From positions 1 through 18,138 of the forward strand of contig DMXM01000032.1 in the NCBI GenBank assembly GCA_003482905.1: a stretch of DNA of 18,138 bases, written 5' to 3'. Shown piece after piece: positions 6,907 to 13,600 of the stretch (position 1 is its first letter; each line of letters starts with the position of its first letter). The stretch comes from Elusimicrobiota bacterium. Lineage in GTDB: Bacteria; Elusimicrobiota; Elusimicrobia; Elusimicrobiales; UBA9959. Both the position numbers and the translations under genes were made by a program. The notes under the pieces are model-generated. The model saw nothing but the letters and a program-made list of their open reading frames with translations. It searched no databases and was not told the DNA's origin.

Positions 6907-7886
6907 AGGCCGGCGCCGGAGAGGAACGGGGCGGTGCCGCTCGGATGAAGCCCAAGGGCGGCAAGAAGCTCAAGATCGTGCTGTTCACCGGCTACGCCTG
7001 CAACAACAACTGCGCCTTTTGCATAGACGCGGACAAACGGGAGCTGCCGCAGAAAAGCACCGCGCAGCTGCTGCGCGAGGCCGCCCGCGCCGCCGCCGCC
7101 GGGGCCGACATCCTGGAGATCATAGGCGGCGAGGCCACCATAAGGCCTGATTTCGCCCGCGTCGTCGCCGCCGCCAAGCGCCTCGGCGTCCCCGAAGTTA
7201 TCTGCGCCACCAACGGCCGCATTTTCTCCGACAAGAAGGCCGCGCGCCGCATCCTGGCCTCCGGCATAGACTCGCTGGTCTTCTCGGTGCACGGCCCCGA
7301 CGCCCGCGTGCACGACGCGCTCACCCGCGCGCCGGGCAGCTTCGCCCAGCTGCGGCGCGGCCTGAGGAACCTGCGCGAGCTCGGCTTCAAAAGCATAAGC
7401 GGCAATACCACGGTGGTCAAGCGCAACATGGCCTCGCTGCCGCGCATAGCGGAATTTTATATCGGCCACGGCGTGGGCAACGTCGAGTATATCTTCGTGG
7501 ACCCCAATTACGGCGGAGCGAAGAACGATTTCGACGCGCTGGTGCCGCGCATCTCCAGGGCCGCGCCATATATGCGCCGCGCGCTGGCCGCCGGCCGCCG
7601 CGCCGGTCTGGGTCAGTGGAAGGCGCGCTACGTGCCGCTCTGCCATTTCAGGGACTACCTGAACCAGATCAGCGAGACCAACGAGCGCGGCCTTTTCCTG
7701 ACCGAGCACTGGGCCCCGGATTTTATCAACAGGGACGCTATCGCTTCCCGCGCCGCGGTGGGCCGCCGCAAGACGGCGCGCTGCCGCGGCTGCGCGCTTT
7801 ACGGGGATTGCGAGGGCATCTGGACCGAATACCTGGCCCGCTACGGCGACTCGGAACTGAAGCCGGTCAGACGGAGGCAGGCTTGA
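6903..7886 (+). CDS. Radical SAM enzyme with CxxCx5C tail (array gene 4)
   Basis: A 327-residue rSAM enzyme. Seen: 'YACNNNCAFC' with C33, C37, C40; 'IIGGEATIRP' (73-82), where the usual Pro of GGEP is Ala; 'ATNGRIF' (102-108); 'FSVHGPDARVHDALTRAPGS' (127-146); 'NTTVVKRNMASLP' (168-180). The tail has P246-L-C248-like placement (C247 in 'VPLCHF') and C294-x2-C297-x5-C303 followed by 'EGIWTEYLARYGDSELKPV', closely similar to array gene 1, so the two look like duplicates. The start overlaps the stop of gene 3 as ATGA; another ATG at 6945, closer to the conserved part, is possible because the first 15 residues are not conserved. Translational coupling favours 6903. Substrate unknown. Confidence 0.78.
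   Translation: MKAGAGEERGGAARMKPKGGKKLKIVLFTGYACNNNCAFCIDADKRELPQKSTAQLLREAARAAAAGADILEIIGGEATIRPDFARVVAAAKRLGVPEVICATNGRIFSDKKAARRILASGIDSLVFSVHGPDARVHDALTRAPGSFAQLRRGLRNLRELGFKSISGNTTVVKRNMASLPRIAEFYIGHGVGNVEYIFVDPNYGGAKNDFDALVPRISRAAPYMRRALAAGRRAGLGQWKARYVPLCHFRDYLNQISETNERGLFLTEHWAPDFINRDAIASRAAVGRRKTARCRGCALYGDCEGIWTEYLARYGDSELKPVRRRQA
7873..7885 (+). promoter_or_regulatory. Shine-Dalgarno site and TTG start of array gene 5
   Basis: GGAGG at 7873-7877 lies five bases before a TTG at 7883-7885. The TTG overlaps the TGA stop of the previous gene (TTGA). No ATG or GTG gives a sensible start before the cluster motif at residue 20, so this site decides the start codon and indicates coupled translation. 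Confidence 0.6.
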
Positions 7887-8905
7887 GCCCCGCCACCCCG
7901 CAGGCGCCCAACCACCTGGTGGTCTACCTCAGCGGCCGCTGCAACCTGACCTGCGCCTACTGTTATTCCCGCGCTCCCGGCGGGCCGGTGATAAAGCGGG
8001 CCGCGCTGCTGCGGGCTGTGGGAGAGTTCCTGCGCTCCGCGCAGCGCGGCGCCAAGATCTCCTTCCTCGGCGGGGAGCCGTTGCTGCATAAGCCGCTCCT
8101 GCGCGCCGCCGTGCGCCTGGTCCGGGCCGAGGCCGGCGCCTCCTTCCCGGTTACGGTGTTCACCAACGGCCTGCTGCTGGACCGGCCCGAAGCCGCTTTT
8201 CTGAAAGAAAATTCCGTAAAGACCGTGGTCAGCCTCGACGGGGACCCGGCCGCGTCCGCCTACGCCCGCGGCCGGGCGCCCGACCTCTCCCGGCTGGAGA
8301 CCGCATCCCTGTCGGCCAGCGCGGTGGTAACCCCGGCCGGCGCCGGACGGCTGGCCGAGAACGTGGCCTGGCTGTACCGCGCCGGCTTCCGCTCCATAGG
8401 CTGGGCGCCGGATGTGAAGGCGGTCTGGGACCGCCCCGCGCTGGCCCGCCTGGCCGCTTCGGCCGCCGCGCTGCGCAAATTCTACATGGGCCTGCTGCGC
8501 GCCGGCCTGCCGCCTTACGAGCTGTCTAACGCCTACGAGGCGCTGAATGCCGAACGGGGCCGCCCGCCCGCGTACGGCTGTCTCAGCCTGACGCTGGGGC
8601 CCGACGGAAAGATCTACCCCTGCGACAAGCTGGCAGGCCTGGGCGCCCCGGGGCCGGGGCTGCCCCGGGACCGCGAGGCTTTTTTCTCGGCCGCCGCCGT
8701 CGCCGGCTTCCGCCCCTACGGCCTGATGTGCCCGGTGGCGCCCTGGGCCGCCGCCGGCTGCCCCGTGGGCAGGGCGCTGGCCGCGCGCCGCACCTACTTC
8801 GCGGGGCAGGCCGCCGCGCGCCTGCTGGTGCGCCGCTGGCTGAAGGGTCTGGCCGCCGCGGGCCTGCGCTTCCCGGCGTTCCGGCGCGTTCACAATATAA
8901 GGTAA
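7883..8905 (+). CDS. SPASM-like radical SAM enzyme (array gene 5)
   Basis: A 340-residue rSAM enzyme from a TTG start. Seen: 'LSGRCNLTCAYCYSR' with C20, C24, C27; 'FLGGEPLLHKPLL' (61-73); 'FTNGLLLD' (93-100); 'VVSLDGDPA' (115-123). The C-terminal part opens as a SPASM domain, 'CLSLTLGPDGKIYPCD' (233-248), but only C283 and C293 follow, so the full set of seven SPASM cysteines is absent and probably one auxiliary cluster is held. The last 40 residues are basic and Ala-rich. It is of a different subfamily from array genes 1, 3, 4, 6 and 7, and is instead related to the minus-strand rSAM gene at 1610-2800. It probably handles a peptide, judging by the SPASM relationship, but the substrate is not identified. 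The next gene starts nine bases downstream. Confidence 0.75.
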   Translation: MSPATPQAPNHLVVYLSGRCNLTCAYCYSRAPGGPVIKRAALLRAVGEFLRSAQRGAKISFLGGEPLLHKPLLRAAVRLVRAEAGASFPVTVFTNGLLLDRPEAAFLKENSVKTVVSLDGDPAASAYARGRAPDLSRLETASLSASAVVTPAGAGRLAENVAWLYRAGFRSIGWAPDVKAVWDRPALARLAASAAALRKFYMGLLRAGLPPYELSNAYEALNAERGRPPAYGCLSLTLGPDGKIYPCDKLAGLGAPGPGLPRDREAFFSAAAVAGFRPYGLMCPVAPWAAAGCPVGRALAARRTYFAGQAAARLLVRRWLKGLAAAGLRFPAFRRVHNIR

Positions 8906-8914
8906 TATTTACCT

Positions 8915-10108
8915 ATGAAATCCACGGGAACAGGCCGCTGCTACGAGCTGATCCTCAACTATAACTGCAACGCCCGCTGCCGCTTCTGCTCGCAGGGGGA
9001 CTTCGACAAGTCTCTGAACGCGCCTTTCGAGAACATAGCCGCCAACATCTATTCCGCCTACCGGGACGGCTACCGCCGCCTGGGCCTGACCGGCGGGGAG
9101 CCGCTGATAAGGCCTGATATCCTCAAGGTGATCGCCTTGGGCAAGTCGGTGGGCTTCCGCTTTATCCGCGTGCAGACCAACGGCATTAAACTGGCGGATC
9201 CGGCCTTCTGCCGGGCCCTGGCCAAAGCCGGCCTGACCTTCTGCAAGTTCTCGTTCACCACTGACAGGGCCGCCGAGCATGACAGGCTGGTGGGCGTGCC
9301 GGGCGCGTTGAACAAGGCGCTGGCAGGGCTGGAGAACCTGCGTAAGCTGAAGCTGCGCCTGGGTACCAATATCCTCGTCAACCAGCGCAACTACGCCCGC
9401 CTGCCTGAGATCGTTAAGTTCTACCTGGGCCGGGGCATCACAAATTTCGTAATCATCTACCCTGTCTATATCGGCGCCATGGCGGACAACTGCAAAAAGC
9501 TGGGCGTTCGGCTGTCCGACTGCGAACCATATTTCGCTAAGGCCGCGCGGGTGATGGAGGCCGCTGGCCTGCCAGGCGAGATCCTCTTCCTGAACACGCC
9601 GCCTTGTTTCCTGCGGGGCCGCGAGTCGCTGGCCATAGGCCTGGACCTGTTCAATACCGTAGTGACCGACCCCGCCGGCGGTCGTACCGACCTGGACGCC
9701 AACTCCGCCGCCTCCAAGGTGAAGGGCGCGCCCTGCCGCCGCTGCGCTCTGAATGATAGGTGCCGCGGTGCGGACGCGCAATACATACAACGCTTCGGCT
9801 GGCGCGGCTTTGCGCCGGTGAATGGTTCTGGCTTCGGCGGAAAGATTGTGCCGGGGGGCAGGATATATCTTTCCGATAACGAACGCTGCATGACGGAGAT
9901 CTTGCGCCGTAAGCCGGAGGCTTCCACCAGGGAGGTCCTGGCGCTTTCCAAAAAGATAGTCCTGTGCCGTGACTGCTCCGACGGCAACGCCGTGCTTGCC
10001 GCTGCGGCCAGCCTTGTTTCCAAAGGTCTTGTGAGCCGCGCCCTCTCCGGGGGCGCCTACCGCTGGCGTCTGGCAAAACCATACGCTGAAATAAAAAAAT
10101 GGCTTTAA
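8915..10108 (+). CDS. Radical SAM enzyme with extra C-terminal domain (array gene 6)
   Basis: A 397-residue rSAM enzyme. Seen: 'YNCNARCRFC' with C18, C22, C25; 'LTGGEPLIRP' (58-67); 'VQTNGI' (86-91); 'NILVNQRNYARLPEI' (152-166). The array-type tail is present: 'PPCFLRG' with C231, then C274-x2-C277-x5-C283 and 'YIQRFGWRGFAPV'. Unlike its paralogs it continues for about 95 residues (303-397). This part holds 'ILRRKPEASTREVLAL', C351-x2-C354, and 'AAAASLVSKGLVSRALSGGAYRWRL' split over 361-385; its helix-helix-helix then 'YRW' pattern suggests a winged-helix fold, possibly for binding a peptide or nucleic acid. That fold is my inference. Clear similarity of residues 1-302 to array gene 7 ('PPCFL', CRxC tail) suggests a recent duplication. 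The ribosome site is weak (AAGG, 12 bases before the ATG). Its end overlaps the next gene by ten bases. Confidence 0.75.
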   Translation: MKSTGTGRCYELILNYNCNARCRFCSQGDFDKSLNAPFENIAANIYSAYRDGYRRLGLTGGEPLIRPDILKVIALGKSVGFRFIRVQTNGIKLADPAFCRALAKAGLTFCKFSFTTDRAAEHDRLVGVPGALNKALAGLENLRKLKLRLGTNILVNQRNYARLPEIVKFYLGRGITNFVIIYPVYIGAMADNCKKLGVRLSDCEPYFAKAARVMEAAGLPGEILFLNTPPCFLRGRESLAIGLDLFNTVVTDPAGGRTDLDANSAASKVKGAPCRRCALNDRCRGADAQYIQRFGWRGFAPVNGSGFGGKIVPGGRIYLSDNERCMTEILRRKPEASTREVLALSKKIVLCRDCSDGNAVLAAAASLVSKGLVSRALSGGAYRWRLAKPYAEIKKWL

Positions 10109-10944
10109 TACACCTGTTCAGGAAATGCAACCAGCGTTGTGTGTTCTGCTCCTACCCGGAGGAGGGGGGGGCGGACGGGAGAGCGACGCTCAAGGGCTGG
10201 CTTAAGGAAATAGCCGCGATGCCGCCGGGATTGGTGCAGATTTCCGGGGGGGAACCGCTGCTGGCGCCCGCGGGCGAGGTCTGCTCCCTGCTGGCCGCTG
10301 TAAAGAAACTGGGGCGCACGGCTGAACTGCAGACCAACGCCATAGCCGCGGCGGGCATGCGGTCGGAGGATCTTAACAGGATAGTGAATGCGTTGAATGC
10401 GGCCCGCGGCTATTTGAATGTGAATTTCCCGGCGGCCGCCGCCGCGCTGGATCTTAAAATAACCAGGGCGCGCGGCGCTTTTAGAAAACGGCTGGCCGGG
10501 GTGGAGCGGCTGATAAAGGCCGGCGCCCGGGTGCGCCTGACCCATGTGATAAGTTCCTTAAACTACCGCCAGCTGCCGGATTTCGCCGCTTTCGCCGCGA
10601 AGAAACTTAAAGGCGTCTCCTGGACGCAGTTCAGCTATATAAAAGGCATAGGCCGCGCCGAGGGCAGCCTGTTCCTGCCGAGGTACGCCGAGGTGCGCCC
10701 ATACCTTGAGAAGGCCCTGTTCGTCTGCGAAAAGAACGGCATGCATTGCGAAGTGGACCATATCCCCCCGTGCTTTCTCGGCGGGTTCTACCGGCTGAAC
10801 GTTGATATAGTAAAAATGAGGGACGGGGTCAGGGGGCCGCACATGGAAGAGAAGGTCCGGGTGCCGGCCTGCCGCGGTTGTCGCTTCTACGCGCTGTGCC
10901 CCGGCCCGCGCAAGGATTATATAGCAGTGCATGGAACTTTATGA
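10099..10944 (+). CDS. Radical SAM enzyme with CxxCx5C tail (array gene 7)
   Basis: A 281-residue rSAM enzyme, the shortest of the array. Seen: 'FRKCNQRCVFCSYP' with C10, C14, C17; 'QISGGEPLLAP' (47-57); 'ELQTNAIAAAG' (76-86), where TNG is TNA; 'HVISSLNYRQLPDFAAF' (149-165); 'IPPCFLGGF' with C225; C258-x2-C261-x5-C267; 'GPRKDYIAVHG' at the end. The protein stops right after the conserved Tyr-x4-Gly, so it is the minimal form of the family. 'SSLNYRQLPDF' corresponds to 'NYRDLP' of array gene 1 and 'NYARLP' of gene 6, showing common ancestry. The start lies inside the end of gene 6 (ten-base overlap) and its stop overlaps the following ATG, so translation is coupled on both sides. Substrate unknown. 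Confidence 0.75.
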   Translation: MALIHLFRKCNQRCVFCSYPEEGGADGRATLKGWLKEIAAMPPGLVQISGGEPLLAPAGEVCSLLAAVKKLGRTAELQTNAIAAAGMRSEDLNRIVNALNAARGYLNVNFPAAAAALDLKITRARGAFRKRLAGVERLIKAGARVRLTHVISSLNYRQLPDFAAFAAKKLKGVSWTQFSYIKGIGRAEGSLFLPRYAEVRPYLEKALFVCEKNGMHCEVDHIPPCFLGGFYRLNVDIVKMRDGVRGPHMEEKVRVPACRGCRFYALCPGPRKDYIAVHGTL

Positions 10945-12191
10945 ACAAGAACATAGCCGCGTTAAGAGAAGAATTTCCCGCGCTGGACGGGCGCTTTAAC
11001 GGCCGCCGGTTGGTCTACCTGGACAGCGCCTGCACGGTGTTAAAAATGAAGTGCGCGGCCGAGGCCCAGCGCCAGAATCTGCTGCTGCTGGGCGGCTGCG
11101 GCGGCAAGCGGTCCATGCATTCCCTGGCCGCCGCCATGGAAATGGATTTCTACGCCGCCCGCCAGCGGGTGGCGCGTTTCATGGGGGCTTCAACGCCCGA
11201 AGAGGTGATCTTTACCTCCGGCGTAACGGATGCGGTCAACCTGCTGGCTAATTCCTTCCCTTTTGATCCTCGCAGGAACGAGGTAGTTCTTTCCCCGCTG
11301 GAACATAACGCCGTTTTTCTGCCTTTCGAGCGCCTGGCCGCCGCCGGCCGCATAAAGCTGCGCGTGGCCACGCTTAAGGATTTTAAGGTGGATATGACGG
11401 GGCTGGGGGGACTTATAGGCCCCAGGACGGCGTTGGTCTGCCTGACGCATGCCCCCAATATATTTGGCGGCAGCCAGGATATTGGCGCCGCGGCCGAGAT
11501 GACCCGTGCGGCCGGAGCCTACCTGTTCACGGATGACGCCCAATACGCGCCCTCGCACGGCGGCTGTGGCGCCGCCGGCGGGGCGGATGCCTGCGCTTTC
11601 TCCGGGCATAAGATCGGCGCCCCTTTCGCCACAGGCGCCCTGTATGTGCGCGCCGGCCTCATGGCCAGGCTTCACCCGTGGCGCGTCGGCGGAGGCACCG
11701 TGGAAGAGGTGTCGTTTTCCGGTGGACGCTACCGCGCCAAATACCTTGGCGGGCATCAGGGCTTCGAGGCCGGGGTTCAGAATTATTCCGGGGCGGCCGG
11801 CCTGGCCGCCGCCATAGAGCGTCTCGATAAAACCGGCTTCGCAGGGATCAGGCGGCACGTCTCCGGCCTGGTCCTTCACGCGCTGAAAGAGCTTGAGGGA
11901 GTAAAAGGCGTAAAGGTGCTAGGGCGCAAGGAAAATATCCCCGAAGGTTCTCTAATCTCCCTTGCGCCCGTTAAAAAAGGTTTCTCCGTGCCGGATTTTA
12001 ACCTATTCCTGAACCAGGAAATTAAGGGCAGGATTGTGGCCGTGCGCACAGGACGTCATTGCGCCGATCTCGCGTGTCTCGCCTCCGGATACGGTGAAAC
12101 CATCCGCATCTCCTATTTCGCCTATAACACCCCGGAGGACACCGTCTGTTTCATGGAAGCCCTTAAAAAATACCTCTCACTGTTAAAGTAG
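10941..12191 (+). CDS. Cysteine desulfurase-like class V aminotransferase
   Basis: A 416-residue PLP enzyme of the SufS/CsdA type (fold type I, class V), which takes sulfur from cysteine as an enzyme persulfide. Seen: 'VYLDSA' (25-30); 'FTSGVTDAVNLLA' (91-103); 'SPLEHNAVFLPF' (118-129) with the His that stacks on PLP; 'THAPNIFGG' (169-177); 'TDDAQ' (197-201); 'SGHKIGAPFATGALY' (221-235) with Lys224 as the expected Schiff-base lysine; 'RTGRHCADL' (369-377) with Cys374 at the place of the catalytic cysteine; 'IRISYFAYNTPED' (388-400). All key residues are present, so it should be active. The ATG at 10941 overlaps the stop of array gene 7 (ATGA), which makes it the last gene of the rSAM operon. 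It could build the many Fe-S clusters of these enzymes or supply sulfur to the product. A selenocysteine lyase role cannot be excluded. Confidence 0.8.
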   Translation: MNKNIAALREEFPALDGRFNGRRLVYLDSACTVLKMKCAAEAQRQNLLLLGGCGGKRSMHSLAAAMEMDFYAARQRVARFMGASTPEEVIFTSGVTDAVNLLANSFPFDPRRNEVVLSPLEHNAVFLPFERLAAAGRIKLRVATLKDFKVDMTGLGGLIGPRTALVCLTHAPNIFGGSQDIGAAAEMTRAAGAYLFTDDAQYAPSHGGCGAAGGADACAFSGHKIGAPFATGALYVRAGLMARLHPWRVGGGTVEEVSFSGGRYRAKYLGGHQGFEAGVQNYSGAAGLAAAIERLDKTGFAGIRRHVSGLVLHALKELEGVKGVKVLGRKENIPEGSLISLAPVKKGFSVPDFNLFLNQEIKGRIVAVRTGRHCADLACLASGYGETIRISYFAYNTPEDTVCFMEALKKYLSLLK

Positions 12192-12267
12192 GTATCCCCG
12201 GGCACCCCCGGCTTCTCCGCGCGCGGTCTTTGAATAGAAACGCTGGACTGTCCCGGTGCCCCGGTGA

Positions 12268-12296
12268 TTTACAAAGCGAGGGCAGAGAGATAGAAT
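12268..12296 (+). promoter_or_regulatory. Sigma-70-type promoter of the YgeY-like gene
   Basis: TTTACA (12268-12273) and TAGAAT (12291-12296) are separated by 17 bases, one mismatch each from the consensus boxes. Transcription would start near 12303, leaving a short leader before the gene at 12331. This separates the hydrolase gene from the rSAM operon; between them (12192-12267) I see only a five-base-pair CCGGG/CCCGG hairpin without a T-run. Confidence 0.6.
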
Positions 12297-12330
12297 ATAT
12301 ATGGATTTAATTTAACTTCACGGAGGACAA

Positions 12331-13521
12331 ATGAACAACGCCGAACTCATACGCAAAGCCGCCGCCGGATATAAGAAGGATATCGTCGCTTTCGCCCGCA
12401 ACATCATCCGTACCCCCAGTTTTTCCTGCCAGGAAGGCAAGCTCGTTTCTCTTATCAAAAAGGAAATGATAAAGGTGGGATTCGACAAGGTCAAGATCGA
12501 CGCGATGGGCAATATCATAGGCTTCATCGGCCACGGCAAAAAGAAGATCATGCTGGACGCCCATATCGACACCGTCGGCATAGGCGACAAGACCGCCTGG
12601 AAGATAGACCCCTTCGCCGGTCTTTACACGAACGACACCATCTACGGGCGCGGCGCCACCGACCAAAAGCTTTCCATGGCGTCCATGGTCTATGCCGGCA
12701 AGATCATAAAGGACCTTAAGCTGGAAGGCGACTATACGCTGATGGTGGTGGGCTCCGTGATGGAAGAGGATTGCGACGGGTTGCCGCTGTTGCATATCAT
12801 CAACAAGGAGAAACTCCGTCCGGATTTCGTGGTGATTACCGAGCCGACCGACCTGAAGGTCTACCGCGGCCACCGCGGCCGCATGGAGATGAAGGTGGTC
12901 ACCAAGGGCCGCTCCTGCCACGCCTCCGCCCCGGAGCGCGGCGACAACGCCGTGGTTAAAATGTCCGGCATCGTAAATGAAATAACCGCCATCAATAAGA
13001 AGCTCAAGACCGATAATTTCCTCGGCAAGGGTTCCGTGGCCGTCACTTCTATCGAGTGCAAGACCCCGTCGCTCAACGCCGTTCCTGACGAATGCACCAT
13101 CTACTTGGACCGCCGCCTGACTTTGGGCGAAACGCTCAAAAGTTCGGTGGCCGAGATACAGCGCCTGCCTTCCGTGAAGAAAGCCGGGGCTAAAGTGGAA
13201 GTTCTGTGGTACGACGCCGTCGCCTGGACTGGGCTGAAAGTCGGCCAGGAGAAATATTTCCCCACCTGGGTCCTGCCCGCCGAACATAAACTTGTGAAAG
13301 CCGGCGTGGAAGCCGGCAGGGTGGCCCTTGGCAAGACCCCGGTAGTGGACAAGTGGGTGTTCTCCACCAACGGCGTGGCTACGGCCGGCCGCCTGGGTAT
13401 TCCGACCATCGGTTTCGGTCCTGGCAACGAGGTTTACGCGCACACCGTCAACGAGTTCATGCCGGCCGAGGACCTGGTTAAGGCCGCCGCGTTCTATGCC
13501 GCCATACCGCAGTATTTGTAA
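12331..13521 (+). CDS. ygeY: M20-family metallohydrolase, YgeY type
   Basis: A 396-residue zinc-dependent hydrolase of the M20 (ArgE/DapE/carboxypeptidase) superfamily, closest in character to YgeY. Seen: 'LDAHIDTVGIGD' (75-86) with metal ligand H78 and general acid residue D80; 'GRGATDQKLSMASMV' (106-120) with bridging D111; 'MEEDCDG' (144-150) with the catalytic Glu pair; 'ITEPTD' (169-174) with E171; and 'AHTVNEF' with H371 near the C-terminus. The length matches E. coli YgeY (about 400). YgeY acts in the E. coli ygeW-ygeX-ygeY region linked to anaerobic purine or ureide use; its exact substrate is probably a carbamoylated or ring-opened amino acid. Start supported by GGAGG at 12322-12326, four bases from the ATG. 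It faces a YgeW-like gene across a shared terminator, which supports the assignment. Confidence 0.82.
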   Translation: MNNAELIRKAAAGYKKDIVAFARNIIRTPSFSCQEGKLVSLIKKEMIKVGFDKVKIDAMGNIIGFIGHGKKKIMLDAHIDTVGIGDKTAWKIDPFAGLYTNDTIYGRGATDQKLSMASMVYAGKIIKDLKLEGDYTLMVVGSVMEEDCDGLPLLHIINKEKLRPDFVVITEPTDLKVYRGHRGRMEMKVVTKGRSCHASAPERGDNAVVKMSGIVNEITAINKKLKTDNFLGKGSVAVTSIECKTPSLNAVPDECTIYLDRRLTLGETLKSSVAEIQRLPSVKKAGAKVEVLWYDAVAWTGLKVGQEKYFPTWVLPAEHKLVKAGVEAGRVALGKTPVVDKWVFSTNGVATAGRLGIPTIGFGPGNEVYAHTVNEFMPAEDLVKAAAFYAAIPQYL

Positions 13522-13535
13522 CAGAGCGGACGGTT

Positions 13536-13581
13536 AAAATCAAGGGCCGGCAGGTTAAACCTGCCGGCCCTTGATTTTTTT
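13536..13581. terminator. Bidirectional rho-independent terminator
   Basis: Perfect 20-base-pair inverted repeat: left arm 13536-13555, three-base loop TAA (13556-13558), right arm 13559-13578, GC-rich in the middle, with an A-run on the left and a T-run (13575-13581) on the right. It lies between the convergent ygeY-like and ygeW-like genes and can stop transcription from both sides. Confidence 0.9.
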
Positions 13582-13600
13582 ATTTTAAACGTTTTCAATC

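Noticed and set aside
12198..12211. CCGGG/CCCGG hairpin after the rSAM operon as a terminator
   Set aside because: Only five base pairs and no T-run follows; how the operon ends remains unclear.
12307..13443. A 378-codon minus-strand ORF opposite the ygeY gene
   Set aside because: The plus strand holds all catalytic motifs of the M20 family, plus a promoter and ribosome site; the minus-strand frame is a shadow rich in His and Gly.
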